Source of the DNA: Amarobacillus sp046328225
Lineage (GTDB): Bacteria > Chloroflexota > Dehalococcoidia > Tepidiformales > Tepidiformaceae
Reading direction: 5' to 3'
Assembly (NCBI GenBank): GCA_046328225.1
Contig: JAXLWZ010000007.1
Span: forward strand, 82,091-146,090
Length of the DNA stretch: 64,000 nt
Positions 1 through 7,992 of this stretch are shown piece after piece; within the stretch, counting starts at the first letter, position 1; every line of letters starts with the position of its first letter. Below the pieces are notes generated by a model. The model did no database searches. It was not told the DNA's origin and worked only from the letters and a program-made list of their open reading frames with translations. The position numbers were made by a program, and so were the translations under genes.

Positions 1-361
1 CATTCGCAAGCAGCCATTGCGACCGCATCGCCTCGGCTTTCGCGATCTCGCGACGCGGGTCGTGCACCTTTCGCCAGCCGTGCGTCAGGATCGTCCGGCG
101 GGCGCCCGCGTAGAAATACGCGACGCGGTAGCCGGGGCCAGCCGGGACCTTGAACTCCCAGATTTCGCTGCTGAGCCGCCGAGATTGCTGTTCGTTGCGC
201 AAGGGGCCGACGTTCGCGTGAGTCACAATCCGCTGCACCAGCGACCTCCTGGGTCCGATGTCGAGCCCGGCGAGAAACTCCTCGAACGGACATGCCCCAT
301 CGCCCTCAACCAGCGCGTACACCACGAACCGCGAACCGCGAACCACTTCCCGTGCATCCAT
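1..361 (-). CDS. RelE/HigB-like toxin (Gp49-like family), C-terminus cut by window edge
   Basis: Toxin of a type II toxin-antitoxin pair, expected to be a ribosome-dependent mRNA interferase. From ATG at 361 the minus-strand frame stays open for 120 codons to the window edge, so the C-terminus is missing. Family hallmarks are visible in order: IWEFKV (residues 67-72), YRVAYFY (78-84), ILTHGWRK (91-98) and PRREIAKAE (102-110), the typical tail of phage Gp49-like/HigB proteins. A HigA-type antitoxin would be expected just downstream, outside the window. The call rests on motif pattern only; whether the toxin is active cannot be judged. Confidence 0.75.
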   Translation of the reverse strand, partial: MDAREVVRGSRFVVYALVEGDGACPFEEFLAGLDIGPRRSLVQRIVTHANVGPLRNEQQSRRLSSEIWEFKVPAGPGYRVAYFYAGARRTILTHGWRKVHDPRREIAKAEAMRSQWLLAN

Positions 362-411
362 CTACATTAACTCACAAGTCAATTCCTATCAGGCCCCGCC
401 CAAGCTCCGGT

Positions 412-479
412 TCCCGGGGATCAGCCCCGAACGGGGTTGCCCCGCCGACGGCCGACGGCCGACGGCCGACGGCCGACTA
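412..479. repeat. Heptamer array G with GC dyad
   Basis: A GC-rich dyad (CCCGGGGATCAGCCCCG, then GAACGGGGTTGCCCCG) is followed by five head-to-tail copies of the 7-mer CCGACGG (445-479, last copy degenerate). The last unit supplies the TAG stop of the helicase gene. This is the first of about 16 heptamer loci in the window. Confidence 0.85.
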
Positions 480-2777
480 CCCGAACGTGCGCTCGAGGAG
501 GAGGGTGGCGCTGCGTTTGGCGCGCGGGTTCGCCTCGACCTGCGGGCCGACGCATGCCGGGCAGCCGTTTTCGCAGGGGCAGGCGAGGACCATCGCGAGG
601 GCGGCCTCGATGAGTTCCTCGCGGACATCGAACAGGCGGTCGGAGAGGCCAACGCCGCCGGGGATCATGTCGTAGAGGTATACCGCCGGGCGCTGGCTGT
701 GGGGCGAGCGCACCTGGGGTTCGGCGCCGATGTCGCGGGCGTCGCAAAGGCAGTACACGGGGGCGATGTTGCGGAGCAGGTGGGCGATGCCGGCGAGCCC
801 CGTCGCGACCTGGTCGCGGTCGAGGCCGGCGGTCGCGCGCTCGTCGAAGCTGAGCCACATGGCGGAGGTGTGGAAGCTCTCCTCGGGGATGGCGATTTTG
901 CCCCAGCCGACGTTTTCGTGGGTGTTGAGTTTGACCTTCTTGAAGATGGTGGCGAGGAAGGTGATGGCCGCCTCGCCGGCCTCGAATTCGCCGCCCGCGG
1001 TGGATTCGGCGCGGAAGCCATCGAGCACCTTCAGCTCGACCGCCAGCTGGGCATCTGTGTAGTAATCGACGGCGACGGGAGTGACGTAGGCCTTCTTGTC
1101 GTCCCAATCGAGCCATTCGACCTGGTACTGCTGGCCGCGATGGATGTAGATGGCGTCCTCGTGGATGAGCAGCGGCGCGCTGGGGCGGTCGCATTCGCCG
1201 ATGACGCGCGGGTTCGGCCCCTGTTCGATGATGACGAAGTTGTCGGTGCTGGCGGTGCGCAGGCTGACCTGCTCGGCCGGGTAGGCCTCGGACATCCAGT
1301 GGTAGCGGTGGCCGGCCTTCTGGAGCACGCCCTCCTCGGCGAGGATGTCGAGCAGCTCATCGGTGTGCGCGCCGAAGACTTCGCCCTCCTCGAAGGGCAG
1401 CTCGAAGGCCGCGCACTTCAGGTGGCTGGCGAGAATGTAGAGATTGTCCGCGTCGATCAGTCCGCGTTCGATGCTGCGTTCGAAGACGTAGTCCGGGTGG
1501 GTGAGGACGTACTGGTCGAGCGGGTTGGAGGAGGCGACGAGGACGGAGAGCGCGGCATCGTGGCGGCGGCCGGCACGCCCGAACTGCTGCCAGAGGCTGG
1601 CGAGGGAGCCCGGATACCCCATGACGACGCTCGCGCCCATGCCGCCGATATCGATGCCGAGCTCGAGCGCGTTCGTCGCGACGACGCCGCGCACGGAGCC
1701 ATCGCGCAGGCCGCGTTCGATCGCGCGGCGCTCGTTGGGGAGGTAGCCGCCGCGGTAGCCGGCGACGCGCTCGGCATCGCCGGGCTTGTTGCGGAGCACG
1801 TCGCGGAGGTAGGTGAGCAGGATCTCGACGCGCATACGGCTGGGCGCGAACACAATCGTCTGCACACCGGCGCGGATGAGGCGGGCGGCGATATCGCGCG
1901 TGGCTTTGATCGAAGACTGGCGGATGCCCAGCTCGCGGTTCACGACGGGCGGGTTATGGAGCACGATCACGCGTTCGCCGCGCGGGGCGCCATTGTCGTC
2001 CACGAGCGCGACCTCATCGCCCACGAGCGCGGCGGCGAGCTCGTCCGGGTTGGCGATGGTCGCGGAACAGAGGATGAAGGTGGGGTTGCTTCCGTAGAAC
2101 TGGCAGATGCGGCGCAGGCGGCGGAGGACGTTCGCGACGTGGCTGCCGAAGACGCCGCTACACATGTGGAGTTCGTCCACGACGATGTATTCGAGGCTTT
2201 CGAACAGCTTCGTCCACTTCGTGTGGTGCGGCAGGATGGCCGAGTGGAGCATGTCCGGGTTCGTGAGCACGATGTGGCCGGCCTGGCGGATGGCGCGGCG
2301 GGCATCGGCGGGGGTATCGCCGTCGTAGGTGAAGGTGCCGATGGTGGCGCCGATGTCGCCGACGAGCCCGTGCAGTTCGTCCAGCTGGTCGGCGGCGAGC
2401 GCTTTCGTGGGGAAGAGGTAAAGGGCGCGGGCGCCGGGGTCCTTGAGGATGGCATCGAGGACGGGCGCGTTGTAGCAGAGCGTCTTGCCGCTGGCGGTGG
2501 GTGTCACGACGACGACGTTGCGCCCGGCGATGGCGTGCTCCATGGCGCGGGCCTGGTGCGTATAGGGCCGGGCGATGCCGCGGCGCTGGAGCGCGCTCAC
2601 GAGGCGGGGATCGAGGCCCTCGGGCCACTCGGCGAAGCGCGGCGGCGCCTCCTCGATGTGGCGGACGATGGTCTCCGTGGGCATCGCGCGGAGGTGCGAT
2701 ACCACGGACTCGGCGACGACCGCGGGCGGGATGGGGCGAACGGCGGGCACCGGGTAGGCAGGCTTGGGCTTCGCCAT
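477..2777 (-). CDS. DEAD/DEAH-box helicase with C-terminal DUF1998 zinc domain (MrfA/YprA-like)
   Basis: ATP-dependent DNA helicase of the YprA/MrfA branch of the Lhr-like superfamily 2 enzymes; the Bacillus relative acts in mitomycin-type lesion repair. Start ATG 2777 gives 766 aa, normal for the family; an in-frame GTG 21 nt upstream is possible but the -10 box at 2784-2789 argues for 2777. Motif I TPTASGKT (92-99) and motif II DELH (201-204) are intact, followed by helicase motifs in the second RecA domain (GRAGR, near residue 415). The C-terminal part is DUF1998-like with cysteines in VYCLCDARD and CPCENGCPACVGP, matching the four-Cys metal site essential in MrfA. DNA-repair role is by family. 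Confidence 0.88.
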   Translation of the reverse strand: MAKPKPAYPVPAVRPIPPAVVAESVVSHLRAMPTETIVRHIEEAPPRFAEWPEGLDPRLVSALQRRGIARPYTHQARAMEHAIAGRNVVVVTPTASGKTLCYNAPVLDAILKDPGARALYLFPTKALAADQLDELHGLVGDIGATIGTFTYDGDTPADARRAIRQAGHIVLTNPDMLHSAILPHHTKWTKLFESLEYIVVDELHMCSGVFGSHVANVLRRLRRICQFYGSNPTFILCSATIANPDELAAALVGDEVALVDDNGAPRGERVIVLHNPPVVNRELGIRQSSIKATRDIAARLIRAGVQTIVFAPSRMRVEILLTYLRDVLRNKPGDAERVAGYRGGYLPNERRAIERGLRDGSVRGVVATNALELGIDIGGMGASVVMGYPGSLASLWQQFGRAGRRHDAALSVLVASSNPLDQYVLTHPDYVFERSIERGLIDADNLYILASHLKCAAFELPFEEGEVFGAHTDELLDILAEEGVLQKAGHRYHWMSEAYPAEQVSLRTASTDNFVIIEQGPNPRVIGECDRPSAPLLIHEDAIYIHRGQQYQVEWLDWDDKKAYVTPVAVDYYTDAQLAVELKVLDGFRAESTAGGEFEAGEAAITFLATIFKKVKLNTHENVGWGKIAIPEESFHTSAMWLSFDERATAGLDRDQVATGLAGIAHLLRNIAPVYCLCDARDIGAEPQVRSPHSQRPAVYLYDMIPGGVGLSDRLFDVREELIEAALAMVLACPCENGCPACVGPQVEANPRAKRSATLLLERTFG

Positions 2778-2783
2778 GCGGGG

Positions 2784-2789
2784 ACGATA
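2784..2789 (-). promoter_or_regulatory. -10 box TATCGT, leaderless start of helicase gene
   Basis: TATCGT lies 6 nt before ATG 2777 with no Shine-Dalgarno site between, which predicts transcription starting at or very near the start codon. Confidence 0.5.
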
Positions 2790-2836
2790 CCAGAACACCC
2801 GTTCGGATGTGAAGTACCGAATTTACGGCGCGGTGG

Positions 2837-2869
2837 CCCCGGGCGCGCCACAGGCCGGCGCGCCCGGGG
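2837..2869. terminator. Strong GC stem-loop between PRC-barrel and helicase genes
   Basis: Perfect 13-bp inverted repeat CCCCGGGCGCGCC / GGCGCGCCCGGGG with a 7-nt loop, just past the stop codon of the PRC-barrel gene. There is no T-run, so intrinsic termination is likely but not certain. Confidence 0.55.
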
Positions 2870-2877
2870 GGTTCGCG

Positions 2878-3228
2878 TTAGCCGCCGTGGATCATGCGGT
2901 CGCGGCGGAGTTCCTTGTCCTCGATCGTGGGGAAGGTCTCGCGCTGGGCATCGAGGATGGGGGATTCGCTCGTGACCGTGGAGGGGCCATCGAGCTTGAA
3001 GTCATCGAGCGCGGAGGCATCGCAACCGACGATGACGCGCTCGGCGCTGGCTTCGGACACGAGGGTGAGGCTGAGCCAGTAATCGCGCGAGTACCGGGCA
3101 TCGACCTTGAACTGCTGGCCGGCGACTTCCTTGACGGTGCCGAGGTGTTCGCCATCCATGGTGCGCACGGGCGCGCCGAGGGGCGGGGCCATGCCGGTGA
3201 TGGTTTCCTTGTTCAGCGGTGAACTCAC
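2878..3228 (-). CDS. PRC-barrel / DUF2171-like protein
   Basis: Small cytoplasmic protein (116 aa) with a PRC-barrel-type segment: GAPVRTMDGEHLGTV (residues 18-32) followed by a beta-rich stretch with FKVDARYSRDYWL. Such barrels act as adaptors in ribosome maturation or stress proteins; the partner here is unknown. The start is GTG 3228, fixed by AGGAGG five bases upstream; the overlapping ATG 4 nt earlier runs straight into a stop. It ends before the GC stem-loop at 2837-2869 and is transcribed toward the helicase gene. Confidence 0.7.
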   Translation of the reverse strand: MSSPLNKETITGMAPPLGAPVRTMDGEHLGTVKEVAGQQFKVDARYSRDYWLSLTLVSEASAERVIVGCDASALDDFKLDGPSTVTSESPILDAQRETFPTIEDKELRRDRMIHGG

Positions 3229-3424
3229 GTCATCCTCCTGGGCCGCGGAGGGCCCAGCTTCCAGTGTCGGCGGGCGCGCGGAGAGGGCGGATTACAGGGG
3301 AGGGGGAGGGCTTGCGCGTGTGTTGCGTGGCGGGCGTGCGATTGCAGCTTCCTTGAAGTGGCGCACGGCGGCCGCGCGGCCGATGTATAACCGGGGAGGG
3401 GAGTTCTCCCGGAGGATGAGCGAC

Positions 3425-4237
3425 ATGCGTCGAGCCCTGATCCTGTACCTCGCACTGGTGGCGCCGGCGTTCCTCGCGCTGATGCAGGCGCTGAGCCCGG
3501 CGGCGGCCGATGGCGACCCGGCGATCGCGGCGCAGGCGAACCCGGCGCTCACGCGGCGCGCGGCGCTGCCCATGCTCGCGGCCGATTCGGCCACCGGTTC
3601 GGCCGGCGTGACGTACACGGGCGGGCTCACGCCGGCGGGCGGGACGGGCAGCCATCACACGGCGGGGACGGTGCTCCAGCTCTGCTATTCGCTCACGCCG
3701 GCGGCGGCGTTCGATTTCCGGCTCTACAAGACGGCGCCGGGGAGCAGCGAAGTCATCATCGTGGCGGATTCGGACACGGCGCAGGGCTGCACCGCGGCGG
3801 CGCTGCCCACGAACACGATCGGCCGCACGGACTTCCGCATGCAGTTCCTGGTCGGCGGGCAGGCGGTGGCGACGGCCACGGCGTACGTCATCGTCGATGC
3901 GTCGCCGTGCACCGGGGCGCCGCTGCCATGCATCGTGCCGTACACGGGCTCGCTCATCGTGAACGGGCGGCCGGCGGGCGGGACGTACCTGGCGAACAGC
4001 GGCATCGAGATGTGCTTCGCGCTCACGCCGACGGACCCGTTCGACTTCCGGCTCTATCGCACGTTCAACGGCGTCGAGACGCTCATCACGCAGGGGAGCG
4101 ACGACGGCACGGGCGACTGCCTAAACCTGGTGCTGCTCGCGGGCGAGCTGGGGCGGAAGGACTACCGGATGGAGTTCCGGGCGGGGACGAAACTGCTCGC
4201 GGAGGCTTCGACCTACTTCTTCGTGGTCGCGCCGTAG
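3425..4237 (+). CDS. Secreted protein with two related ~95-aa beta domains
   Basis: Not a family I can name. ATG 3425 is chosen because GGAGG lies nine bases upstream; an ATG at 3416 abuts that site. The 270-aa product begins with a signal peptide (basic MRR, hydrophobic 4-25, AAA/ADGD cleavage region). The rest is two diverged copies of one domain, about residues 57-160 and 163-270: YTGGLTPAGG / YTGSLIVNGRPAGG, LCYSLTPAAAFDFRLYKT / MCFALTPTDPFDFRLYRT, GRTDFRMQF / GRKDYRMEF. Each copy has two cysteines (LC...GC; MC...DC), suggesting one disulfide per domain outside the membrane. Single gene, convergent with the DUF1877 gene 4 nt away. Confidence 0.8.
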   Translation: MRRALILYLALVAPAFLALMQALSPAAADGDPAIAAQANPALTRRAALPMLAADSATGSAGVTYTGGLTPAGGTGSHHTAGTVLQLCYSLTPAAAFDFRLYKTAPGSSEVIIVADSDTAQGCTAAALPTNTIGRTDFRMQFLVGGQAVATATAYVIVDASPCTGAPLPCIVPYTGSLIVNGRPAGGTYLANSGIEMCFALTPTDPFDFRLYRTFNGVETLITQGSDDGTGDCLNLVLLAGELGRKDYRMEFRAGTKLLAEASTYFFVVAP

Positions 4238-4241
4238 GGCG

Positions 4242-4949
4242 TCAGACGAGGTAGAGGAGCATGGCGTGACCGGCGCCGGCGGCTTCGCGGTAGAAGCCGC
4301 GGACGTCTTCGAAGGTTTCGAGCAGCCATTGCCGCGACCCCGGGCTGCTCCAGCCCCCGGGGTAGACACCGGCGCGCTCCATGGCCGAGGCCTCGTAGCG
4401 TGCCTCCACTTCGGCGGCGGTGAGGGCATCGAGTGCGGCGCTCGTCTCCGCGACCCGGGCCGCATCCAGGGAGCGCATGGGGCCGTAGCCGAGGTCGGGG
4501 CCGAATTCGCGCCCGCCCATGACGGCATCACCGAGCGGGCCGGGGGATTCGTCCACGCTGCCGGTCAGGAGGAAATGGAGGCCGTGCCAGGCCTTGTCGA
4601 TGTCCAGCGTCGGCGCTCCTTCGAGGCCATCGGGCAGGGGAGCGGGTGCGCGGCGCGGGCGGCCCGCGTTCGCCCTCGGGACGAGGAGCGCGCGAATGGA
4701 GTCGATCTGCTGGCGGACGAGGTCGCGCTGGCTCCCGGGGAGGGCCGCGAGCTGCGTTTCCATGCGCTCCAGGACCGTCGCGAGCGGCGGGGCACCGACC
4801 ACGCCGCCCTGCGCGGCGGCCCACGCGAGGTTGGCTTCGGCGACGCTTTGGCCGCGGTCGAAGACGATGCGTTCGATGAGCGCGGGGCGCCGGCGCAGGA
4901 TGTCCAGAGCCCCCGGCGGGACGTGCTTGAAGGTGGCGGTCATGGACAT
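4242..4949 (-). CDS. DUF1877 (YfbM-like) family protein
   Basis: YfbM-like cytoplasmic protein of unknown function (235 aa). The family pattern is visible: early LDILRRRP, then LDIDKAWHGLHFLLTG (residues 131-146), GGREFGPDLGYGPMR, and a C-terminal helical end with LLETFEDVRGFYREAA. Start ATG 4949 has GGGAG about seven bases upstream; an in-frame ATG two codons in is equally close. It is convergent with the secreted-protein gene and lies downstream of the ArsR-type regulator on the same strand, with a 74-nt gap. Confidence 0.75.
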   Translation of the reverse strand: MSMTATFKHVPPGALDILRRRPALIERIVFDRGQSVAEANLAWAAAQGGVVGAPPLATVLERMETQLAALPGSQRDLVRQQIDSIRALLVPRANAGRPRRAPAPLPDGLEGAPTLDIDKAWHGLHFLLTGSVDESPGPLGDAVMGGREFGPDLGYGPMRSLDAARVAETSAALDALTAAEVEARYEASAMERAGVYPGGWSSPGSRQWLLETFEDVRGFYREAAGAGHAMLLYLV

Positions 4950-5023
4950 GGCGATGCTCCCGGGGAGGTCCCCTTACCGGGAGATTCGGCCGGCCGGGGT
5001 CCGAGCGACAGGCGCGAGCACGC

Positions 5024-6049
5024 TCAGGAGCCGATGAGTTCCTCGTCAGTGACCATTTCGCCGGCCTGGCGGACGAAATCGCGGACGTGCTCGGGCGAGG
5101 CGGTATACAGGGTCTGCGCGCCGGAGCGGGTGGATTCGAGGAGGCCGGCTTCGCGCAGCATCTTCATGTGCACGCTCACCGTCGGCTGGGAGAGGTCGAA
5201 GTAGAGGGCGAGGTCGGTGATGCTCGTGGGCATCTGGAGGACGCGGCTGAGGATCGCGACGCGGGTGGGGTCGGAGAGCACCTTGAAGCGGCCGGCGGCG
5301 GCCTCGGCCTGTTCGCGGCGGCGCTTCGCTTTGCTCCCGGCCTCGGGGCCGAAGGAGATGAGCAGCGTGTCGGCGGTGCCGAAGACGCACTGCCCCGAGC
5401 TCGTGACGGACATGGGCACGACGTAGACGTGACCGGCGCGAAGGGCGGCATTAAGCAGCGGCCGGGCACCTTCGCGCAGCGCCAGGTGGTTCGCGGGCAC
5501 GACGCGCGTGAGGTCCGTCCCCGATTCGAGCTGACGGGCGATGCGCTGGGCCGTCTGTTCGGCCACCGTGCGCCCGGCGCCATCCCAGCCGGGCACGACG
5601 ACGTATTCCCAGGTGTCGCGGAGGATGCCCGCGAGGCGATCGCGGCGGGCGGGGTCGGCGCGCAGAGCGTCGAGGCGGCGGGCGATGTAGGCACGCACCT
5701 CGGGAGGCTCCGTGGGCAGATCGGGGACGTCGAGCGGCTCCGCGGCGGCCGCCATGAGCCGCGCGATCAGGCGGTCGATGTCGTCTTCGACGAGCGCGCC
5801 GGCCTGGTTGATGAGCAGCAGGAGTTCGCCCCACTCGGGGTATTCAGGCTCCGACCAGAAGGCGCGCACGCGGTCGACGAGGTCCGGGCGCTGCTCGCGG
5901 ACGCGGGTGAGCTGTTCGGCGCCGGCGCGGTCGTGGGTGCGTTCGGGCTTGGAGAGCATGAAGAGGGCGAACGTGAGTTCGATGGGAAGGGAGACGGTGG
6001 CGGTGACACGGCCTTCGGCGCGGGACTCCCGGGCGAGCTCAGCGGGCAT
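5024..6049 (-). CDS. ArsR-family HTH regulator with large N-terminal domain (DUF5937-like)
   Basis: Predicted transcription factor of 341 aa. The last third carries an ArsR winged helix: FKVLSDPTRVAILSRVL, ITDLALYFDLSQPTVSVHMKML, LREAGLLES and a wing strand; recognition helix SQPTVSVHMKML. No ArsR metal-binding cysteine motif (CVC) is present. The first ~230 residues form a helical domain resembling the DUF5937 part of similar two-domain regulators and may sense a ligand. A TATCGT box nine bases before ATG 6049 may serve as its promoter. The upstream gap is filled by heptamer array A, so any operator would overlap that array. Target genes are unknown. Confidence 0.8.
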   Translation of the reverse strand: MPAELARESRAEGRVTATVSLPIELTFALFMLSKPERTHDRAGAEQLTRVREQRPDLVDRVRAFWSEPEYPEWGELLLLINQAGALVEDDIDRLIARLMAAAAEPLDVPDLPTEPPEVRAYIARRLDALRADPARRDRLAGILRDTWEYVVVPGWDGAGRTVAEQTAQRIARQLESGTDLTRVVPANHLALREGARPLLNAALRAGHVYVVPMSVTSSGQCVFGTADTLLISFGPEAGSKAKRRREQAEAAAGRFKVLSDPTRVAILSRVLQMPTSITDLALYFDLSQPTVSVHMKMLREAGLLESTRSGAQTLYTASPEHVRDFVRQAGEMVTDEELIGS

Positions 6050-6069
6050 ATCCAGTTAACGATACAGCG

Positions 6070-6286
6070 AAGGGGTTGGGAGTTCCCAGTTCCCGGTTCC
6101 CAGCGCCCAGGCGGCAACCCCAAGTCGAGTTCCGAGTTCCCAGTTCCCGGTTCCCAGCGCCCAGTCGGCAACCCCGGGGGAGGCTTTCGCCCCGGCGGGC
6201 CTGGCTCGGGGGCACGGGCACCTGGACGAAGGCAACCCCGGGCGGGGCTGATCCCCTGGGAACTGGGAACTGGGGCCTGGGAACTC
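6070..6286. repeat. Heptamer array A, duplicated, with GC dyads
   Basis: Runs of AGTTCCC/GGTTCCC units occur in both orientations. A ~50-bp block (AGTTCCC, AGTTCCC, GGTTCCC, AGCGCCC, then CGGCAACCCC) occurs twice in tandem (about 6081-6120 and 6131-6175). It is followed by CCGGGGGAGG, a second CAACCCC block and inverted A units (CTGGGAACTGGGAAC) that reach the stop codon of the oxidoreductase gene. Confidence 0.85.
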
Positions 6287-7315
6287 CTACTCCGCCTGTC
6301 CGCTCTGCCACGCGCGGGAGGCGGCTTCGGTGAAGCGCATGTATTTGAGGCCGTCGGCGAAGTTCGTCAGGCGGACGGGGGCGCCGGTGCGGACGGAGTC
6401 GACGAAATCGGCTTCGACGCGCCAACCGCGGTCGCTGCCGGGGTCGGGTTCGATGGCGCTCGGCTCGCCGCGAAGGGGGACGATCTCGGCGGCGTCGCGG
6501 CCACCGGCGCTGTTTGGCGTCCAGCGGATGGTGCCCTTCGAGCCATAAACGGCGATGCCGTTGAACGGGGCGGCGGCGGCCATGGCGCTGAAGGAGTAGA
6601 TCGCGCGGGCGCCGTTGGCCATGCGCGCGACGACGGTGTAGCTGTCCGGGACATCCGCGGCGGTGAGGGCGCCGCCGTTCGCGGGGTCGGGCCGTTCGGG
6701 CACGAAGACGGCGCCATCGGCGATGACGCGGACGGTATCGCCCAGCCAGCGCTGGATGACTTCGTTGTAGATGCCGAGCGTCATCACGTTGCGGCCGGAG
6801 AACACCTGCTGGTTGCGCCAGTGGATGGGGGCGTTGCGGTCGATGCCGGCGCCGTTGAGGACGGTGATGTGGGCCTCGTGGACATCGCCGATAGCGCCTT
6901 CGCGCAGCAATCGGGTGACGGTGGGGCCGACGCGGAAATCGAACGGCGCGGGCACGAGCTGGGCCACGAGCTCGGGGTGGGCCTGGCTCGCTTCGAACAT
7001 CTCCTCGGCCTCGGTGGCATCCATCGCCATGCGCGCTTCGCAGAGGACGTGCTTCCCGGCTTCGAGGGCGCGAATGGTGTATTCGCGGTGCCGGTAGGGC
7101 CAGGTGCCGATGCAGACGGCATCGACCTCGGGGTCGGCGATGAGGTCCTCGGGCGAAGGCGCGGTGCGCGGGATGCCGAACTCGGCGGCGGCGCGCGCGG
7201 AGCTTTCGGGCGAACGGTTGGCGACGCTGACGACTTCGACGCCGGGGATGGCGCGGAACCCGGGAATATGGCGGGCGCCCATGTTGGCGCCCGCGCCGAT
7301 CAGTCCGATACGCAT
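6287..7315 (-). CDS. Gfo/Idh/MocA-family NAD(P)-dependent oxidoreductase
   Basis: Cytoplasmic dehydrogenase, probably acting on a sugar, inositol or related polyol. ATG 7315 (342 aa) is chosen over longer frames because the Rossmann signature starts at once, GLIGAGANMG (residues 4-13), and GGAG lies about seven bases upstream. The nucleotide-binding half includes CIGTWPYRHREYTIRALEAG and the family Glu at KHVLCEARMA, where the usual E-K-P is changed to E-A-R. The C-terminal alpha/beta part (VTRLLREGAIGDVHEA, GIYNEVIQRWLG, YGSKGTIRW) is typical. The EAR change removes the common catalytic Lys, so activity may differ. Confidence 0.85.
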   Translation of the reverse strand: MRIGLIGAGANMGARHIPGFRAIPGVEVVSVANRSPESSARAAAEFGIPRTAPSPEDLIADPEVDAVCIGTWPYRHREYTIRALEAGKHVLCEARMAMDATEAEEMFEASQAHPELVAQLVPAPFDFRVGPTVTRLLREGAIGDVHEAHITVLNGAGIDRNAPIHWRNQQVFSGRNVMTLGIYNEVIQRWLGDTVRVIADGAVFVPERPDPANGGALTAADVPDSYTVVARMANGARAIYSFSAMAAAAPFNGIAVYGSKGTIRWTPNSAGGRDAAEIVPLRGEPSAIEPDPGSDRGWRVEADFVDSVRTGAPVRLTNFADGLKYMRFTEAASRAWQSGQAE

Positions 7316-7388
7316 GGCTTTCTCCGCGAGCCCGCCCGCGCGCGGCGGCCGGGGTGGTGACGGGGCGAGTGTACGCCGGGCCGTTCGC

Positions 7389-7958
7389 TCAGGCGCGGGC
7401 CCAGACCATGAGCACGAGCCAGGCCCCGAGCGTGGCGCCGCTGGCAAGGAACGACTGCTGGACGAAACGCATCTTGCGCGCGGCGATGGCGGCGACGGTG
7501 TGCACCTGGCGGAGGACGTCGTCCTCGAGGTCGTCCGGGCCGACGGCGCGGCTCCGTGCGAGGAACTCCTCGGCGGGCGTGGCCTGGATATCGTCGAAGT
7601 AGACGAGCGAGTGGCCATGGCGGGCCCGCACGCCGGGATGCGGGGCGCGGGGCATGTAGACGAGCATCGAGAGCGCGAACGAGCCGGCGGAGGTGAGCAC
7701 GTAGAGGGCGAGCAGCAGCCCGGCGGCGACCCGGCCCGGTCCATCGCGCTCGAGGAGGCGCCGCACTTCGGGGGTCTGCGAGACGGCGATGGCGGCGAGC
7801 GTGGCGTGCAGCGCGAGGATCGGCGCGGCCTTCGCATCGGCCATGTAGGTGAGGAGGATGTTGCGGTCGAGGGTGCGCGTGTGGTGTTCGATGCGCTCCA
7901 CCGGGGGGATGGCGTCGCCGCCGGGGGTGCGCGTGGGGGGAGTGAGGGGGGCCGTCAC
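7389..7958 (-). CDS. Orphan Pycsar-type transmembrane effector (PycTM, formerly DUF5706)
   Basis: Membrane protein of 189 aa matching the PycTM effector pattern: helix 1 after TYMADAKAAPILALHATL (residues ~38-60), a second hydrophobic pair (AAGLLLALYVLTSAGSFALS), the cytosolic signature LVYFDDIQATPAEEFLARS, and the helix LRQVHTVAAIAARKMRFVQQSF leading into a last TM. In Pycsar defence such effectors sense cCMP/cUMP made by a neighbouring cyclase and damage the membrane. No cyclase or CD-NTase is visible nearby. Start GTG 7958 is set by a TACAAT box six bases upstream and no Shine-Dalgarno. Defence role is inferred from family only. Confidence 0.72.
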   Translation of the reverse strand: MTAPLTPPTRTPGGDAIPPVERIEHHTRTLDRNILLTYMADAKAAPILALHATLAAIAVSQTPEVRRLLERDGPGRVAAGLLLALYVLTSAGSFALSMLVYMPRAPHPGVRARHGHSLVYFDDIQATPAEEFLARSRAVGPDDLEDDVLRQVHTVAAIAARKMRFVQQSFLASGATLGAWLVLMVWARA

Positions 7959-7964
7959 GGCGGC

Positions 7965-7970
7965 ATTGTA
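7965..7970 (-). promoter_or_regulatory. -10 box TACAAT, leaderless start of PycTM gene
   Basis: TACAAT is separated by 6 nt from GTG 7958; nothing resembling a ribosome binding site lies between. Confidence 0.5.
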
Positions 7971-7992
7971 GCCGGGCGCGCCGGGCGGGCGG

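Noticed and set aside
258..2975. 905-codon plus-strand open frame
   Set aside because: Antisense shadow of the helicase gene; composition (Gly/Ala/Glu/Asp runs) is that of a GC-rich shadow, while the opposite strand carries all helicase motifs.
5087..7360. 757-codon plus-strand open frame
   Set aside because: Antisense to the ArsR regulator and the oxidoreductase and reads through a heptamer array.
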